From assembly GCF_026004115.1 (NCBI RefSeq), contig NZ_BPIM01000001.1, positions 434,001 to 498,000 of the forward strand: a stretch of DNA of 64,000 bases. Direction: 5' to 3'. The notes below the pieces were generated by a model that worked only from the letters and a program-made list of their open reading frames with translations, was not told where the DNA came from and made no database searches. The translations under genes were made by a program, and so were the position numbers. This DNA is from Meiothermus sp. GTDB lineage: Bacteria; Deinococcota; Deinococci; Deinococcales; Thermaceae. Positions 26,750 to 36,674 of this stretch are shown in pieces (the stretch's first letter is position 1; each line of letters opens with the position of its first letter).

Positions 26750-27919
26750 ATGAGAACATTACTCGAGCGCATCGGAAAAACGGCCAGAAATAGCCAGGTC
26801 TGGCTGTCATCACTGCTGCTCACCGTATGTGCCGCCTGCATTGCCGGAACACAAAGTGGGCCTGCCTTTCCCAATCCAGACATCTCTTATGGTTTGTTTA
26901 GCCTGTCTCAAGGCCCCACCTTTTATGTAGGGCCCGGCGGCAGCAACGCCAACGACGGCAGCCGCGAGCGTCCCTGGGCTACCATTACCTTCGCCGCCGC
27001 CCGGCTCAAGCCCGGCCAGGTCTTGCGCGTCCTCCCGGGCACCTACAACGAAGCCGTTAGCGTCAGCGTCAGCGGCACCGCCTCAGGGCGCATCGTCATC
27101 GCCTCCGACACCCGCTGGGGCGCCAAAGTCAATGCCCAGGGCGCCCTTTTCGGTATCGATGTCCGCGGCAGCTACGTAGATATCGTCGGCTTCGAAGTTA
27201 CCGGCGCCACCAACAGCGGCATCGTTAGCTGGGGTAGCCACATCGGCATTCTGTTCAATTATATCCACCACATCCGGGCCCAGTGCGATACCAATGGCGG
27301 GGCCGGCATTAACACCAGCTATCCTGACGCAACCGGGGTTAGCATCATGGGCAACCTGGTGCACGATATCGGCGAAATCGGTGCTGGTGCATGTACTCGC
27401 ATCCACGGCATTTATCAAGGCAGCCCAGGGGGCGTTATCCAAAACAACATCCTCTACCGCGCCCGAGGCTTCGGCATCACCACCTGGCAGGCGGCCACCG
27501 CCGTTACCATCACCAACAACCTCTCCTTTGCCAACCTTTACGGCGGCATCTCGGTCGGCTCGGGCGACAACACCCGCGGCAACATCGCCCAGAACTTCCT
27601 GGTTGCCAACAATATCGTAGTGGGCAACCCCAGGGGCATCAGCGAGGAAAACAACACCGGCCAGAACCGCTTCCTCCACAACCTGGTCTGGAACAACACC
27701 ACCAACTGGCGTCTGCTGACCAGTTCCCACCAGGGCAGCCTGAGCCTGGACCCCGGCTTTGTGAACTATAAGCCCGATGGCAGCGGCGATTATCGCCTGA
27801 GCAAAAATAGTCCGGCCATCGACCAGGGCATCGGCGAAGCCGCTCCAAAGATCGATTTTTTGGGGCAGAAGCGCCTGCTAGGTGCAGCACTCGACCTGGG
27901 GCCTTTTGAAGTACGCTAA
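26750..27919 (+). CDS. Second secreted right-handed beta-helix protein (DUF1565/PbH1)
   Basis: The protein has 389 residues. The N-terminus (QVWLSSLLLTVCAACIAG) is a signal peptide with a possible, imperfect lipobox at CAAC. No Ig-like domain is present, unlike the paralogue at 11162; the beta-helix starts at about residue 55 (FYVGPGGSNANDGS). The first and last thirds of the helix are identical in DNA to that paralogue, while the rungs between (HIGILFNYIHHI, YPDATGVSIMG) differ. The gene has no clear ribosome site. A glycan-lyase, epimerase or binding role is inferred from fold and locus only; catalytic residues cannot be named. Confidence 0.82.
   Translation: MRTLLERIGKTARNSQVWLSSLLLTVCAACIAGTQSGPAFPNPDISYGLFSLSQGPTFYVGPGGSNANDGSRERPWATITFAAARLKPGQVLRVLPGTYNEAVSVSVSGTASGRIVIASDTRWGAKVNAQGALFGIDVRGSYVDIVGFEVTGATNSGIVSWGSHIGILFNYIHHIRAQCDTNGGAGINTSYPDATGVSIMGNLVHDIGEIGAGACTRIHGIYQGSPGGVIQNNILYRARGFGITTWQAATAVTITNNLSFANLYGGISVGSGDNTRGNIAQNFLVANNIVVGNPRGISEENNTGQNRFLHNLVWNNTTNWRLLTSSHQGSLSLDPGFVNYKPDGSGDYRLSKNSPAIDQGIGEAAPKIDFLGQKRLLGAALDLGPFEVR
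26912..27781 (+). repeat. Mosaic direct repeat, copy 2 (pairs with 11549-12418)
   Basis: The blocks 26912-27223 and 27539-27781 are identical to the first copy, with diverged sequence between 27224 and 27490. Recombination between the direct copies would remove or duplicate the 15.4 kb holding the oxidase, sugar enzymes, flippase and polymerase. Confidence 0.95.
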
Positions 27920-28279
27920 CCCGATTTCTTTATTAAAGCGCCGTTATCTACAGATCTCTCATGAAGCGCTTAGTTCACAGGGGGCGGTGCTTGAGGGTAA
28001 CGCACTGGCTGGGTCAAACAACCGGCCAACGGGCTTCAAACTGACTACACTACATGAGATGAGTTGCTCACAGCACCCCCAAGCCCTCCGCAGCCGCTGG
28101 AGGCACACAAATAAGAAGCCCGGCATGAGAGCGCATCTCTTTCAGTCGGCATACCTGCGGTTGCTTGAACCCGCAATCCTGCAAAAGATGGGGCTACATC
28201 TCTCTTTTCGGTCGGCAATAAGCCGCAGGGCTTCCTCCGCAAAAAACTCGAGCATAGCGCACCACAGGTCGGAGGCATT
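27920..28279. other. Gene-free 360-base stretch
   Basis: Open frames here on both strands have no recognisable content, and codon use unlike the neighbours. AAGCGC and GCGCTT flank a 26-base loop near 27937-27974. I see no insertion-sequence ends. It probably holds the promoter of the glycosyltransferase-wbp operon, but no strong -35/-10 pair stands out. Confidence 0.4.
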
Positions 28280-29518
28280 GTGCGTTTCTTGTTTCTGACA
28301 CAGTATTTCCCACCCGAGATTGGGGCCGCCCAGGTGCGGCTGGCTTCTGTGGTTCGCGAACTGGTGCGGCTGGGGCACGAGGTGGAGGTGGTCACGGCCC
28401 TGCCCAACTACCCCACCGGGCGTATTTTTGCAGATTACCGAGGAAAGTTTGCCCTCGAGGAGACCTGGGAAGGGGTGCGGGTGCAGCGTACCTGGCTTTA
28501 CCCGGCTATGGGTACAGGCGTGCGACGCCTGCTCAACTATTTCAGCTTTGCAGCCACTTCGTTATGGGCCTTGCTACGCGCCCGAAAGCCCGACTTTATT
28601 TTTGTAGAGTCACCCCCGCTTTTCTTGAGCATTACAGCCTTCCTGGCCTCTCGGTGGTTCCGCGTACCCTTCATTTTTAATGTGGCCGACCTGTGGCCCG
28701 ACTCGGTGCGCCAGCTGGGGCTCATGAAGGAAGGCCCCCTGCTCAGGTTGGCCGCGGGCCTCGAGCGCTGGAGCTACCAAAAAGCCACCTACGTAACGGC
28801 CGTGACAGAGGGTATTCAAAAAATTTTGCTAACCGAGAAAGGGCTGCCCAGCCACAAGGTGGTCTACCTGCCCAACGGGGTGGATACCACCCTCTTTCGC
28901 CCCCTGCCCCCTGATCAGGCTTTAGCCAAAGAGCTGGGCCTGGAGGGGAAAAAGGTCATTCTGTATGCGGGCAACCATGGCTATGCGCACGGCCTCGAGG
29001 TTGCCCTTCAGGCTGCCCAGCACCTATCCAACCCCGACATAGTCCTGGTACTAATCGGAGACGGTTCGGAAAAGAAGCGGCTAATGGAAATGGCTCAGGA
29101 GATGGCCCTGCGCAATGTCCGCTTCCTGGATCCGCAACCTCCGGCCTACATTGCCCGCCTCTACTCCCTGGCTGTAGCCGGACTCTCAACCTTGCGCGAC
29201 TCTCCCCTCTTCGAGATGACCCGTCCGGTCAAAATTTTTGCTGGTATGAGCTGCGCCAAGCCCATCGTGTATGTGGGTAAAGGGGAAGGAGCCCGGCTGA
29301 TAGAAACAGCCCAGGCAGGTCTGGTCAGCCCCCCAGAAAACCCCGAAGCGCTGGCCCGCCACATCTTGCAGATAGTAGATGAGCCCCAGCTGGCCCAGCG
29401 CCTGGGCGAGAACGGGCGGCGCTACGTGGAAGAACACCTGAGCTGGTCGAGCCTGATTCAAAGCTGGCTGGAGAGCCTTCAACCCAAACAACCCCAGAGT
29501 GCAAAAGTACCCGGATAA
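28280..29518 (+). CDS. GT4-family glycosyltransferase, WbuB-like
   Basis: This 412-residue protein begins MRFLFLTQYFPPEIGAAQVR, typical of the WbuB/Glyco_trans_4_4 group. FIFNVADLWPDSVRQLG is the conserved N-terminal acceptor-side motif, and VILYAGNHGYAHGLEVAL plus the later KIFAGMSCAKPIVYV form the nucleotide-sugar side. WbuB enzymes transfer acetamido-deoxy sugars. The start is GTG 28280 with GGAGG four bases before. It is the first gene of a plus-strand operon and sits nine bases before the UDP-sugar dehydrogenase, so it may use the product of that pathway. Confidence 0.92.
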   Translation: MRFLFLTQYFPPEIGAAQVRLASVVRELVRLGHEVEVVTALPNYPTGRIFADYRGKFALEETWEGVRVQRTWLYPAMGTGVRRLLNYFSFAATSLWALLRARKPDFIFVESPPLFLSITAFLASRWFRVPFIFNVADLWPDSVRQLGLMKEGPLLRLAAGLERWSYQKATYVTAVTEGIQKILLTEKGLPSHKVVYLPNGVDTTLFRPLPPDQALAKELGLEGKKVILYAGNHGYAHGLEVALQAAQHLSNPDIVLVLIGDGSEKKRLMEMAQEMALRNVRFLDPQPPAYIARLYSLAVAGLSTLRDSPLFEMTRPVKIFAGMSCAKPIVYVGKGEGARLIETAQAGLVSPPENPEALARHILQIVDEPQLAQRLGENGRRYVEEHLSWSSLIQSWLESLQPKQPQSAKVPG

Positions 29519-29527
29519 GGAGCAAGC

Positions 29528-30847
29528 ATGCAAACAGCCATAGATCCCAAAACCCAGCTACTACAACGCATTGAGGACAAGAGCGCCGTGGTCGGCGTGG
29601 TCGGCCTGGGCTATGTAGGCCTTCCTTTTGCGGTAGAGAAAGCCAAGGTCGGCTACCGCGTGATTGGCATAGACCGCAGCAAGCAGCGCGTGGACAAGAT
29701 CAACCGCGGCGAGAACTATATTGGCGATGTAAAGGACGAGGAACTAAGCGACCTGGTGGCCCAGGGCCTCATCCAGGCCACAACCAGCTTCGACTGCGTA
29801 CCCGAGCTGGATGTGATCGTTATTGCTGTACCCACCCCCCTTACACGCAATCTGGTACCCGACCTGCAGTACGTGGAGGGCGTTACTGCCGAGATTGCCA
29901 AATACCTGCGGGCGGGTCAGCTAGTCAGCCTCGAGTCCACCACCTATCCGGGCACCACCGAGGAAATCATGCTGCCATTGTTGCAGCAAAGCGGCCTTGA
30001 GCTGGGTCGCGACTTTTTTCTGGCCCATTCACCCGAACGGGTAGATCCTGGCAATGCCCGCTATACCACCAAGAACACCAACAAAGTGGTGGGGGGTGTG
30101 GGCCCGGAAAGCCTCGAGGTAGCCATAGCCTTTTATAGCAAAACCATTGATCACGTAGTGCCGGTAAGCAGCGCTAAAGCAGCCGAGCTGGTCAAGGTTT
30201 TTGAGAATACCTTTCGCGCAGTTAACATTGCTCTGGTCAACGAAATCACCCTGCTGTGCGACCGCATGGGGCTCAATGTGTGGGAGGTGCTGGATGCTGC
30301 TTTTACCAAACCCTTCGGCATCATGCCCTTTTATCCCGGCCCAGGGGTTGGGGGACACTGCATCCCCCTTGACCCGCATTACCTCGAGTGGAAGGCCAAG
30401 GAATACAACTTCAATACCCACTTCATCAATCTGGCGGGCGAAATCAACCGCAAGATGCCCGAGTTTACCGTAGAAAAAGCCACCCGGGTACTAAGCCAGC
30501 ACGGCAAACCCCTGCGCGGGGCTAAAATCGTGCTGCTGGGCATGGCCTACAAGGCCAATCTGGACGACTATCGTGAGAGCCCGGCCATCGAGGTTTTCAA
30601 GCTCCTGCAGAATCAGGGGGCCGAGGTGGTATTTCACGATAGCTGGACGCCCCACATCGAAGAGCACGGCCTGGTAGCCGACAGCGTAGAGCTAACCGAC
30701 GAACTACTGCAAAACGCCGACCTGGTCATCATCACCACCAACCACAGCAACGTGGATTACAAACGGGTGGTGGCCCTGTCCAGGGCCGTGCTCGATACCC
30801 GCTACGCTACCCGGGGTCTGAAGGCCGACCATGTGGTGCTTTTGTAA
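29528..30847 (+). CDS. wbpA: UDP-N-acetylglucosamine 6-dehydrogenase, WbpA-like
   Basis: This 439-residue enzyme oxidises UDP-GlcNAc to UDP-GlcNAcA with two NAD+. VVGVVGLGYVGLPFAVEKA is the Rossmann motif, ESTTYPGTTEE and AHSPERVDPGN are UGDH family segments, and GPGVGGHCIPLDP holds the catalytic cysteine. The form of these motifs fits the WbpA/WbpO group better than UDP-glucose dehydrogenases. It is followed by wbpB, wbpD and wbpE in pathway order, which supports the UDP-GlcNAc substrate. Confidence 0.92.
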   Translation: MQTAIDPKTQLLQRIEDKSAVVGVVGLGYVGLPFAVEKAKVGYRVIGIDRSKQRVDKINRGENYIGDVKDEELSDLVAQGLIQATTSFDCVPELDVIVIAVPTPLTRNLVPDLQYVEGVTAEIAKYLRAGQLVSLESTTYPGTTEEIMLPLLQQSGLELGRDFFLAHSPERVDPGNARYTTKNTNKVVGGVGPESLEVAIAFYSKTIDHVVPVSSAKAAELVKVFENTFRAVNIALVNEITLLCDRMGLNVWEVLDAAFTKPFGIMPFYPGPGVGGHCIPLDPHYLEWKAKEYNFNTHFINLAGEINRKMPEFTVEKATRVLSQHGKPLRGAKIVLLGMAYKANLDDYRESPAIEVFKLLQNQGAEVVFHDSWTPHIEEHGLVADSVELTDELLQNADLVIITTNHSNVDYKRVVALSRAVLDTRYATRGLKADHVVLL

Positions 30848-30856
30848 GGAGGAAGG

Positions 30857-31804
30857 ATGAAGAACTTTGCGCTCATCGGGGCTGCGGGCTACATCGCCCC
30901 CCGGCACCTTAAGGCCATCAAAGATACCGGCCATACCCTTGTGGCTGCGCTGGATCCATTTGACTCGGTGGGAATTTTAGATAGCCATTTCCCACAAGCC
31001 GAGTTTTTTACCCAGCCCGAGCTGTTCGAGGACTATCTGCACGCTTTGCGCGGCACGCCCCGGCAGGTGGATTATGTAAGCATTGCCAGCCCTAACTACT
31101 TGCATGCCGCACATATCCGCATGGCCCTGCGAGCCGGCGCCGATGCCATCTGCGAGAAACCTCTGGTGCTGGAACCCAGGGACATTCTTCAACTCAAGGA
31201 TCTCGAGGCCGAGACCGGGCGACGGGTGTGGACCATTTTGCAGCTGCGCACCCACGAGGCCCTGCTCAACCTGATGCACCGCCTGCAGAGCGATTCTCGT
31301 CGCACCTACGAGCTGGATCTGACCTACATCACCAGCCGGGGTACCTGGTACCTGCGCAGTTGGAAGGGCCGCACCGAGCAATCCGGGGGGCTGGCCACCA
31401 ATATTGGGGTTCACTTTTTCGATATGCTGGCCTGGCTTTTTGGCAAAGTACAGCAGGTGGAGGTACACCGCCGCGACGACACGGTAGCGGCTGGTTACCT
31501 GGAGCTCGAGCGAGCCAGGGTGCGGTGGTTTTTATCCATTGATGTGAACCATGTACCCGCCGCCCTGAAGGCCCAGGGTAAGCGCACATACCGCTCCATG
31601 CTTCTGGATGGGCAGGAAATCGAGTTCTCCGAGGGCTTTACCGACCTGCATACTCGAGTGTACGAGCGTACCCTGGCAGGGCAGGGCTTCGGTCTGGACG
31701 ACACCTATGAGGCCATTGCAACCGTTGCCCAGATTCGCAACCTGCCCCTTTCAAACCGCAAAGACACCATGCACCCGTTCTTGCTTGAGGCTGTAAGCGG
31801 CTAG
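30857..31804 (+). CDS. wbpB: UDP-GlcNAcA 3-dehydrogenase, WbpB/WlbA-like
   Basis: This 315-residue oxidoreductase of the Gfo/Idh/MocA family has [20 protein letters not shown], where the [10 protein letters not shown] form is typical of WbpB/Wlb[13 protein letters not shown] contains the family EKP motif with the catalytic lysine, and [15 protein letters not shown] the conserved histidine region. It oxidises C3 of UDP-GlcNAcA to give the 3-keto sugar for amination by WbpE. In P. aeruginosa, 2-ketoglutarate recycles its NADH. It starts behind AAGGAGGAAGG, nine bases after wbpA. Confidence 0.93.
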   Translation: MKNFALIGAAGYIAPRHLKAIKDTGHTLVAALDPFDSVGILDSHFPQAEFFTQPELFEDYLHALRGTPRQVDYVSIASPNYLHAAHIRMALRAGADAICEKPLVLEPRDILQLKDLEAETGRRVWTILQLRTHEALLNLMHRLQSDSRRTYELDLTYITSRGTWYLRSWKGRTEQSGGLATNIGVHFFDMLAWLFGKVQQVEVHRRDDTVAAGYLELERARVRWFLSIDVNHVPAALKAQGKRTYRSMLLDGQEIEFSEGFTDLHTRVYERTLAGQGFGLDDTYEAIATVAQIRNLPLSNRKDTMHPFLLEAVSG

Positions 31805-31806
31805 AT

Positions 31807-32385
31807 ATGGAATACTTCAAACACGAGACTGCCGTAGTGGACGAGGGGGCCCAGATTGGTCGGGGCACCCGGATCTGGCATTTTTGCCATATCTCGGCCA
31901 AAGCGGTCATCGGGGAGAACTGCTCCCTTGGGCAGAATGTGTACGTGGCCAACAACGTGCTCATCGGCAACGGCGTCAAGATACAAAACAACGTTTCGGT
32001 GTATGAAGGGGTCATTCTGGAGGACTACGTTTTTTGTGGGCCCAGCATGGTTTTTACCAATGTACTGACCCCGCGCAGCGAGTTCCCGCGCAACTCTTCG
32101 GCCAATTACGGTCGAATCCTGGTAAAGCGCGGTGCCAGTATTGGCGCCAATGCCACCATTGTCACAGGGGTTACCCTCCACGAAGGTGCGTTTGTAGCGG
32201 CCGGGGCAGTGGTGACCAGGGATGTGCCCGCCTACGCAATAGTGGCCGGGGTGCCCGCACGGATTATTGGTTGGATGAGCGCCTATGGCGACCGCCTCGA
32301 CTTTAGCCAAAGCGACACAGTAACCGACTCCCAGGGCCACGTCTACCAAAAGGTGGGGCCATATGAGGTGCGGAGGCTAGTATGA
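31807..32385 (+). CDS. wbpD: UDP-2-acetamido-3-amino-glucuronate N-acetyltransferase, WbpD-like
   Basis: This 192-residue left-handed beta-helix acyltransferase has repeated hexapeptides ([38 protein letters not shown]) and PRSEFPRNS, with [16 protein letters not shown] near the end. The family acetylates the 3-amino group using acetyl-CoA to give UDP-GlcNAc(3NAc)A. It starts two bases after wbpB, and its stop overlaps the wbpE start (ATGA at 32382). Confidence 0.93.
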   Translation: MEYFKHETAVVDEGAQIGRGTRIWHFCHISAKAVIGENCSLGQNVYVANNVLIGNGVKIQNNVSVYEGVILEDYVFCGPSMVFTNVLTPRSEFPRNSSANYGRILVKRGASIGANATIVTGVTLHEGAFVAAGAVVTRDVPAYAIVAGVPARIIGWMSAYGDRLDFSQSDTVTDSQGHVYQKVGPYEVRRLV

Positions 32386-33530
32386 AGACCTTGCAGCAGA
32401 TTCCCATCCTGGATCTCGGCGCAGAAGTAAACGAGCTATGGGACGAACTCAATGCAGCCTTACAAAGGGTCTTGCGCGCCACCCAGTTCATCATGGGGCC
32501 TGAGGTAAGCGAGCTCGAGCAAAAAGTCGCGCACTACCTGGGGGTTAGACACGCCATCGCCCTTAACTCCGGGACCGACGCCCTGATCATTGGGCTAAGG
32601 GCTTTGGGGATCGGGCCGGGGGACGAGGTGATTACCAGCCCCTTCACCTTCTTTGCCACCGCTGAAGCCATTAGCCTGCTGGGTGCCAAGCCAGTATTTG
32701 TGGACATAGACCCCCATAGCTTCAACCTGAACCCCGACCTGCTCGAGGCCGCCATTACCACAAAAACCAGGGCCATCGTACCCGTTCACCTGTATGGCCA
32801 CCCAGCTGCCATGACGGCCATACTGGAGCTGGCCCGGCGGTATAACCTGAAGGTACTCGAGGACTGTGCCCAATCCTTTGGCGCGCGCTACGAGGGCGAC
32901 CCGGGCGAGAGCCAGCGCCGCCCCGATTTGCTCCACCGTCATACCGGCTCACTGGGTGATGCCGGCGCTTATTCGTTTTTCCCATCCAAAAACCTGGGAG
33001 CGTATGGCGACGGGGGGTTGCTGGTAACCTCGGACGACGCCACCGCTGAACTAGCCCGCATGCTCCGGGCCCACGGCTCGCGCAAGAAGTATTACAACGA
33101 GCTCATCGGCTACAATTCGCGCCTCGATACCCTGCAGGCTGCTATTTTGCTGGTCAAACTGCCGCACCTGGAGCGTTACAACCAGGCCCGCAGGGCCATT
33201 GCCGAACGCTACAACCAGGCCCTGGCCGACACCCCGGGTCTGCGCACACCCGCGCTCAACCCAGGTCATGTCTTCCACCAGTACACCGTGCGTATTCTGA
33301 ATGGGCGGCGCAACCAGGTTCAACAACGGCTAAGCGAACTGGGTATTGGTACGATGGTCTATTACCCCACCCCGTTGCATCGTCTTCCGGTCTATCAGAA
33401 CCAGGGTCTGCACCTGCCCGAGAGTGAGCGGGCTGCCGCCGAGGTGCTTTCACTGCCCATCTGGCCGCAAATGAGCCAGGCAACCCAGGAGGTGGTGGTG
33501 GAGGCGCTCAAGAAAGTGCTCAATGGCTAG
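32382..33530 (+). CDS. wbpE: UDP-3-keto-GlcNAcA aminotransferase, WbpE-like (DegT family)
   Basis: This 382-residue PLP enzyme has [48 protein letters not shown], and [17 protein letters not shown] with the Schiff-base lysine. It aminates the 3-keto intermediate made by WbpB, using glutamate. With wbpA, B and D it forms a full route to UDP-2,3-diacetamido-2,3-dideoxy-glucuronate. No wbpI-type C2 epimerase was seen in the window, so the gluco form may be used or the epimerase lies elsewhere. Confidence 0.93.
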   Translation: MKTLQQIPILDLGAEVNELWDELNAALQRVLRATQFIMGPEVSELEQKVAHYLGVRHAIALNSGTDALIIGLRALGIGPGDEVITSPFTFFATAEAISLLGAKPVFVDIDPHSFNLNPDLLEAAITTKTRAIVPVHLYGHPAAMTAILELARRYNLKVLEDCAQSFGARYEGDPGESQRRPDLLHRHTGSLGDAGAYSFFPSKNLGAYGDGGLLVTSDDATAELARMLRAHGSRKKYYNELIGYNSRLDTLQAAILLVKLPHLERYNQARRAIAERYNQALADTPGLRTPALNPGHVFHQYTVRILNGRRNQVQQRLSELGIGTMVYYPTPLHRLPVYQNQGLHLPESERAAAEVLSLPIWPQMSQATQEVVVEALKKVLNG

Positions 33531-33580
33531 TCACCCGTACCAATCTACCAACAGAGCTATGCGTAAAGGGGGAAAAATCT

Positions 33581-35485
33581 TTGTGTGGCATTGCAGGCAT
33601 CGTATTGCATAAGCCTGGATCGCTGAACTGGGCAGCAAATGCCCTACAAGGGCTGTACCACCGTGGCCCCGACGATCACGGCTGGCTAACCCTCGACCAA
33701 GCCACCGATAAGGGCAAGGACTGGTCAGACGCTTCCGGCTCGGTATTGCTGGTGCATCGCAGGCTTTCCATTCTGGATCTTTCAGCGCTGGGTTGGCAGC
33801 CCATGTCCAGCCCGGATCAGCGCTATCACCTTGTTTTCAACGGTGAAATATACAACTACCTCGAGCTTCGCCAGGAACTCCAGGCCCTGGGCCATTGTTT
33901 CCGTTCGCACTCCGACACCGAGGTACTGCTGGCAGCCTGGGCCCAGTGGGGCGTGCAGTGCCTTACCCGCCTGGTGGGCATGTTCGCTTTTGCCGTGCTG
34001 GATCGGCAGAATCAACACCTCTACCTGGCTCGAGACTATTTTGGCATCAAGCCTTTGTACTACGCCCAGTTCGACGAAGGTATTGCCTTTGCTTCCGAAA
34101 TTCCTGTGCTCCTCGAGCTTCCTGGTGTAGGGCGCCAGGTTAATCCCAACCGACTGTACCGCTATTTGCGCTTTGGGCTTACCGACGATGGCAGCGAGAC
34201 CCTCTTTGCCCAGGTGCAACAGCTTCCGCCGGCCCATTACCTGGAGCTTCAGCTTGGTAGTCCACAGCTTTCTTCTCCGCAACGCTTCTGGCAGCCCAAG
34301 CCGGAACCCATTTTTGAGGGTTCATTCGAGGAGGCTGCCGAAAACGTGCGCGCACAGTTTTTGGAAAATGTGCGGCTGCACCTGCGCTCGGATGTACCTG
34401 TGGGGGCAGCGCTCTCGGGAGGCATCGACTCCTCCGCCATCGTGATGGCCATGCGCCACCTCGAGCCGGGTCTCGAGCTGCACACCTTTACCTACGTGGC
34501 TGACCATGGGGTCTCGGAGGAGTCCTGGGCCGAACTGGTCGGCAAGGCCGCCAGAGTAAAGGCCCACAAAGTAAAACCCAGCGCAGGCGAGCTGGTTGCA
34601 GATCTGGATCATTTGGTACAGGTGCAGGGTGAGCCTTTTGGCTCCACCAGCATCTATGCCCAGTACCGGGTCTTTCGCCTGGCCCAGGAGGCCGGTATCA
34701 AGGTCATGCTGGATGGCCAGGGCGCCGACGAAATCCTGGCCGGTTATGCCGTGTATGGCGGGGCGCGTCTGGCCTCTTTACTGCGCCAGGGACGCTGGTC
34801 CGAGGCTCTGGCTTTCCTGCGGGCGAGCCGGCTCGAGCCTGCCCTCAAAGATACCTATAAAAGCGCCATAGGCTTTTTACTACCACCGAGCCTGGAGCCT
34901 CTGGCCCGTCGTCTCATCGGTCAGGAGCTGGCCCCTGGCTGGCTGAACGTGGACTGGTTTCAAGAAAAAGGGGTTGCCCTCGCCTCGCCGCGGGCCCTCC
35001 ACGGACGCGAGGTGCTGCGCGAGGAGCTATTACAATCCCTCACTGAAACCAGCCTGCCCAAGCTGTTGCGCTACGAAGACCGCAATTCCATGGCCCACTC
35101 CATCGAAAGCCGGGTGCCCTTTCTGACGCCCCGACTGGTAGAGCTGATTTTGAGCCTTCCCGAATCGTATATCCTTTCACCCAGTGGACAAACCAAGGCG
35201 GTTTTCCGGCGCGCCATGCAGGGCCTGGTTCCCCAGGCCATCCTGGAGCGCAAAGACAAAGTCGGGTTCGCAACCCCAGAACAACACTGGCTGGAGCAGC
35301 TCGCACCCTGGGTGGAGCAACAACTAAAATCCGAAACCCTGTACCGTATCAGGGCCTTGAAGCCAGAGCTGCTTCGGCAGGAGCTGGCAGCCGTAATGGC
35401 TCGACGAAAACCTTTCGACGCCCGGGTCTGGCGCTGGGTCAACCTGATTGCCTGGGCCAGAACCTTTGACGTGCGCTTCGATTGA
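33581..35485 (+). CDS. Asparagine-synthase-like glutamine amidotransferase (1)
   Basis: The protein has 634 residues. The N-terminal class II glutaminase domain starts with CGIAG (Cys after the initiator is the nucleophile), has LYHRGPDDHG and FNGEIYNYLELR, and feeds ammonia to an AsnB-type ATP domain with ALSGGIDSSAIV (PP-loop). LLRYEDRNSMAHSIESRVPFL is also typical. The start is TTG 33581 behind AAGGGGGA. In polysaccharide loci, homologues such as WbpS amidate sugar uronates. Directly following wbpA-E, this one probably converts the diacetamido uronic acid to its uronamide, either on the nucleotide or on the lipid-linked unit. True asparagine synthesis is less likely here. Confidence 0.88.
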   Translation: MCGIAGIVLHKPGSLNWAANALQGLYHRGPDDHGWLTLDQATDKGKDWSDASGSVLLVHRRLSILDLSALGWQPMSSPDQRYHLVFNGEIYNYLELRQELQALGHCFRSHSDTEVLLAAWAQWGVQCLTRLVGMFAFAVLDRQNQHLYLARDYFGIKPLYYAQFDEGIAFASEIPVLLELPGVGRQVNPNRLYRYLRFGLTDDGSETLFAQVQQLPPAHYLELQLGSPQLSSPQRFWQPKPEPIFEGSFEEAAENVRAQFLENVRLHLRSDVPVGAALSGGIDSSAIVMAMRHLEPGLELHTFTYVADHGVSEESWAELVGKAARVKAHKVKPSAGELVADLDHLVQVQGEPFGSTSIYAQYRVFRLAQEAGIKVMLDGQGADEILAGYAVYGGARLASLLRQGRWSEALAFLRASRLEPALKDTYKSAIGFLLPPSLEPLARRLIGQELAPGWLNVDWFQEKGVALASPRALHGREVLREELLQSLTETSLPKLLRYEDRNSMAHSIESRVPFLTPRLVELILSLPESYILSPSGQTKAVFRRAMQGLVPQAILERKDKVGFATPEQHWLEQLAPWVEQQLKSETLYRIRALKPELLRQELAAVMARRKPFDARVWRWVNLIAWARTFDVRFD

Positions 35486-35528
35486 TTTCAAACCCCTTGC
35501 ACTTTGGCGTACCTGCAGGAGAACCGCA

Positions 35529-36674
35529 ATGCCCCAACCTTTACCCAAGATTGTTCACATGAGCTCAGCCCACCCACCCTTCGACGTTCGAATTTTTCAC
35601 CGGGAGTGTGTGAGTCTGGCCCAGGAAGGTTATCCGGTGTCGCTGGTCGTACCGCACCAGCAGGACGAGGTGCGCCAGGGGGTGCAAATTTGCGCTGTAC
35701 CGGTGGCCAAAAACCGTTTGGGGCGCATGTTTGGGGTGGTCTGGGCCGTTTATAAACGGGCTTTGGCCGAAAAGGGCGATATTTACCATTTCCACGACCC
35801 CGAGTTGATTCCTGTGGGGCTGCTCTTGCAATTGCAGGGCAAAAAAGTTGTTTACGACGTACACGAGGATGTTCCCACGGACATCTTGAGCAAGGACTGG
35901 ATTCCCAAATGGTTGCGCAGCCTGGTAGCCCTGGGTATGGGGCTGCTCGAGCGCCTGGCAGGCACCTTCTTGAGCGGAATTGTTGCGGTCACCGAACCCA
36001 TTGGCGCACGTTTCCCCGCTCATAAAACCATCCTTTTGCAGAACTTTCCGCATCCCCAGGAGATTGCCGCCTTGCAAAACCTGCCCTACCAGACGCGCCC
36101 GGCCCAGGCCCTTTACACCGGTAGCATTACGCGGGTAAGGGGGCTTTTTGAAATGCTGGAGGCCATGCAGCGCTTGCCTGATACCAAACTTCGTCTGACG
36201 CTGATTGGAAACTTTGCCCCGGAAACCCTCGAGGCCGAGGCGGCGCAACACCCTGGTTTTTCCAGAACCGACTATCTGGGCTACAAAAACCGCCCGGATA
36301 CCCTGGCCCTGCTCTCCAGCAGCCGCATTGGCCTTTCCATACTGCATCCCATTCCCAGCTTTCTGGTCTCCCAACCCACCAAACTATACGAGTACATGAT
36401 GGCCGGTATGCCCTTTGTGGCCTCGGATTTCCCTCTCTGGCGCGCCTCCATTGGCCACAATAACTGTGGCTTATTTGTGGATCCACGCAAGCCGGACGCC
36501 ATTGCCCAGGCCATCCAATGGCTGCTCGATCACCCCGCCGAGGCCGAGGCCATGGGCCAGCGCGGGCGGCGGTTGGTTGCTGAGCAGCTCAACTGGGGCG
36601 TAGAGTTCGTAAAGCTCAAAGAGCTTTACCGTCGCCTGAGCCAGCCCCCTGCCCTGGGGCATCTGGAGGCCTGA
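35529..36674 (+). CDS. GT4-type glycosyltransferase
   Basis: This 381-residue protein has KIVHMSSAHPPFDVRIFHRE at the N-terminus, DIYHFHDPELIPVGLL and VVYDVHEDVPTDI in the acceptor domain, and ALYTGSITRVRGLFEML with QPTKLYEYMMAGMPFVASD in the donor domain. The HDPELIP and YDVHE motifs recur in exopolysaccharide GT4 enzymes. The start is ATG 35529 with CAGGAGA. It sits between the two amidotransferase genes and ends two codons before the second one, so it probably adds one of the uronic or amidated sugars. Confidence 0.9.
   Translation: MPQPLPKIVHMSSAHPPFDVRIFHRECVSLAQEGYPVSLVVPHQQDEVRQGVQICAVPVAKNRLGRMFGVVWAVYKRALAEKGDIYHFHDPELIPVGLLLQLQGKKVVYDVHEDVPTDILSKDWIPKWLRSLVALGMGLLERLAGTFLSGIVAVTEPIGARFPAHKTILLQNFPHPQEIAALQNLPYQTRPAQALYTGSITRVRGLFEMLEAMQRLPDTKLRLTLIGNFAPETLEAEAAQHPGFSRTDYLGYKNRPDTLALLSSSRIGLSILHPIPSFLVSQPTKLYEYMMAGMPFVASDFPLWRASIGHNNCGLFVDPRKPDAIAQAIQWLLDHPAEAEAMGQRGRRLVAEQLNWGVEFVKLKELYRRLSQPPALGHLEA

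Noticed and set aside
11549-27781. Composite transposon bounded by the two beta-helix copies
   Set aside because: No transposase, terminal inverted repeats or target duplications; the identity lies inside genes and is interrupted by a diverged centre.
27882-28407. Possible gene or pseudogene between the second beta-helix gene and the glycosyltransferase
   Set aside because: Frames on both strands lack domains, and the stretch overlaps genes at each side. I could not support an insertion-sequence remnant.
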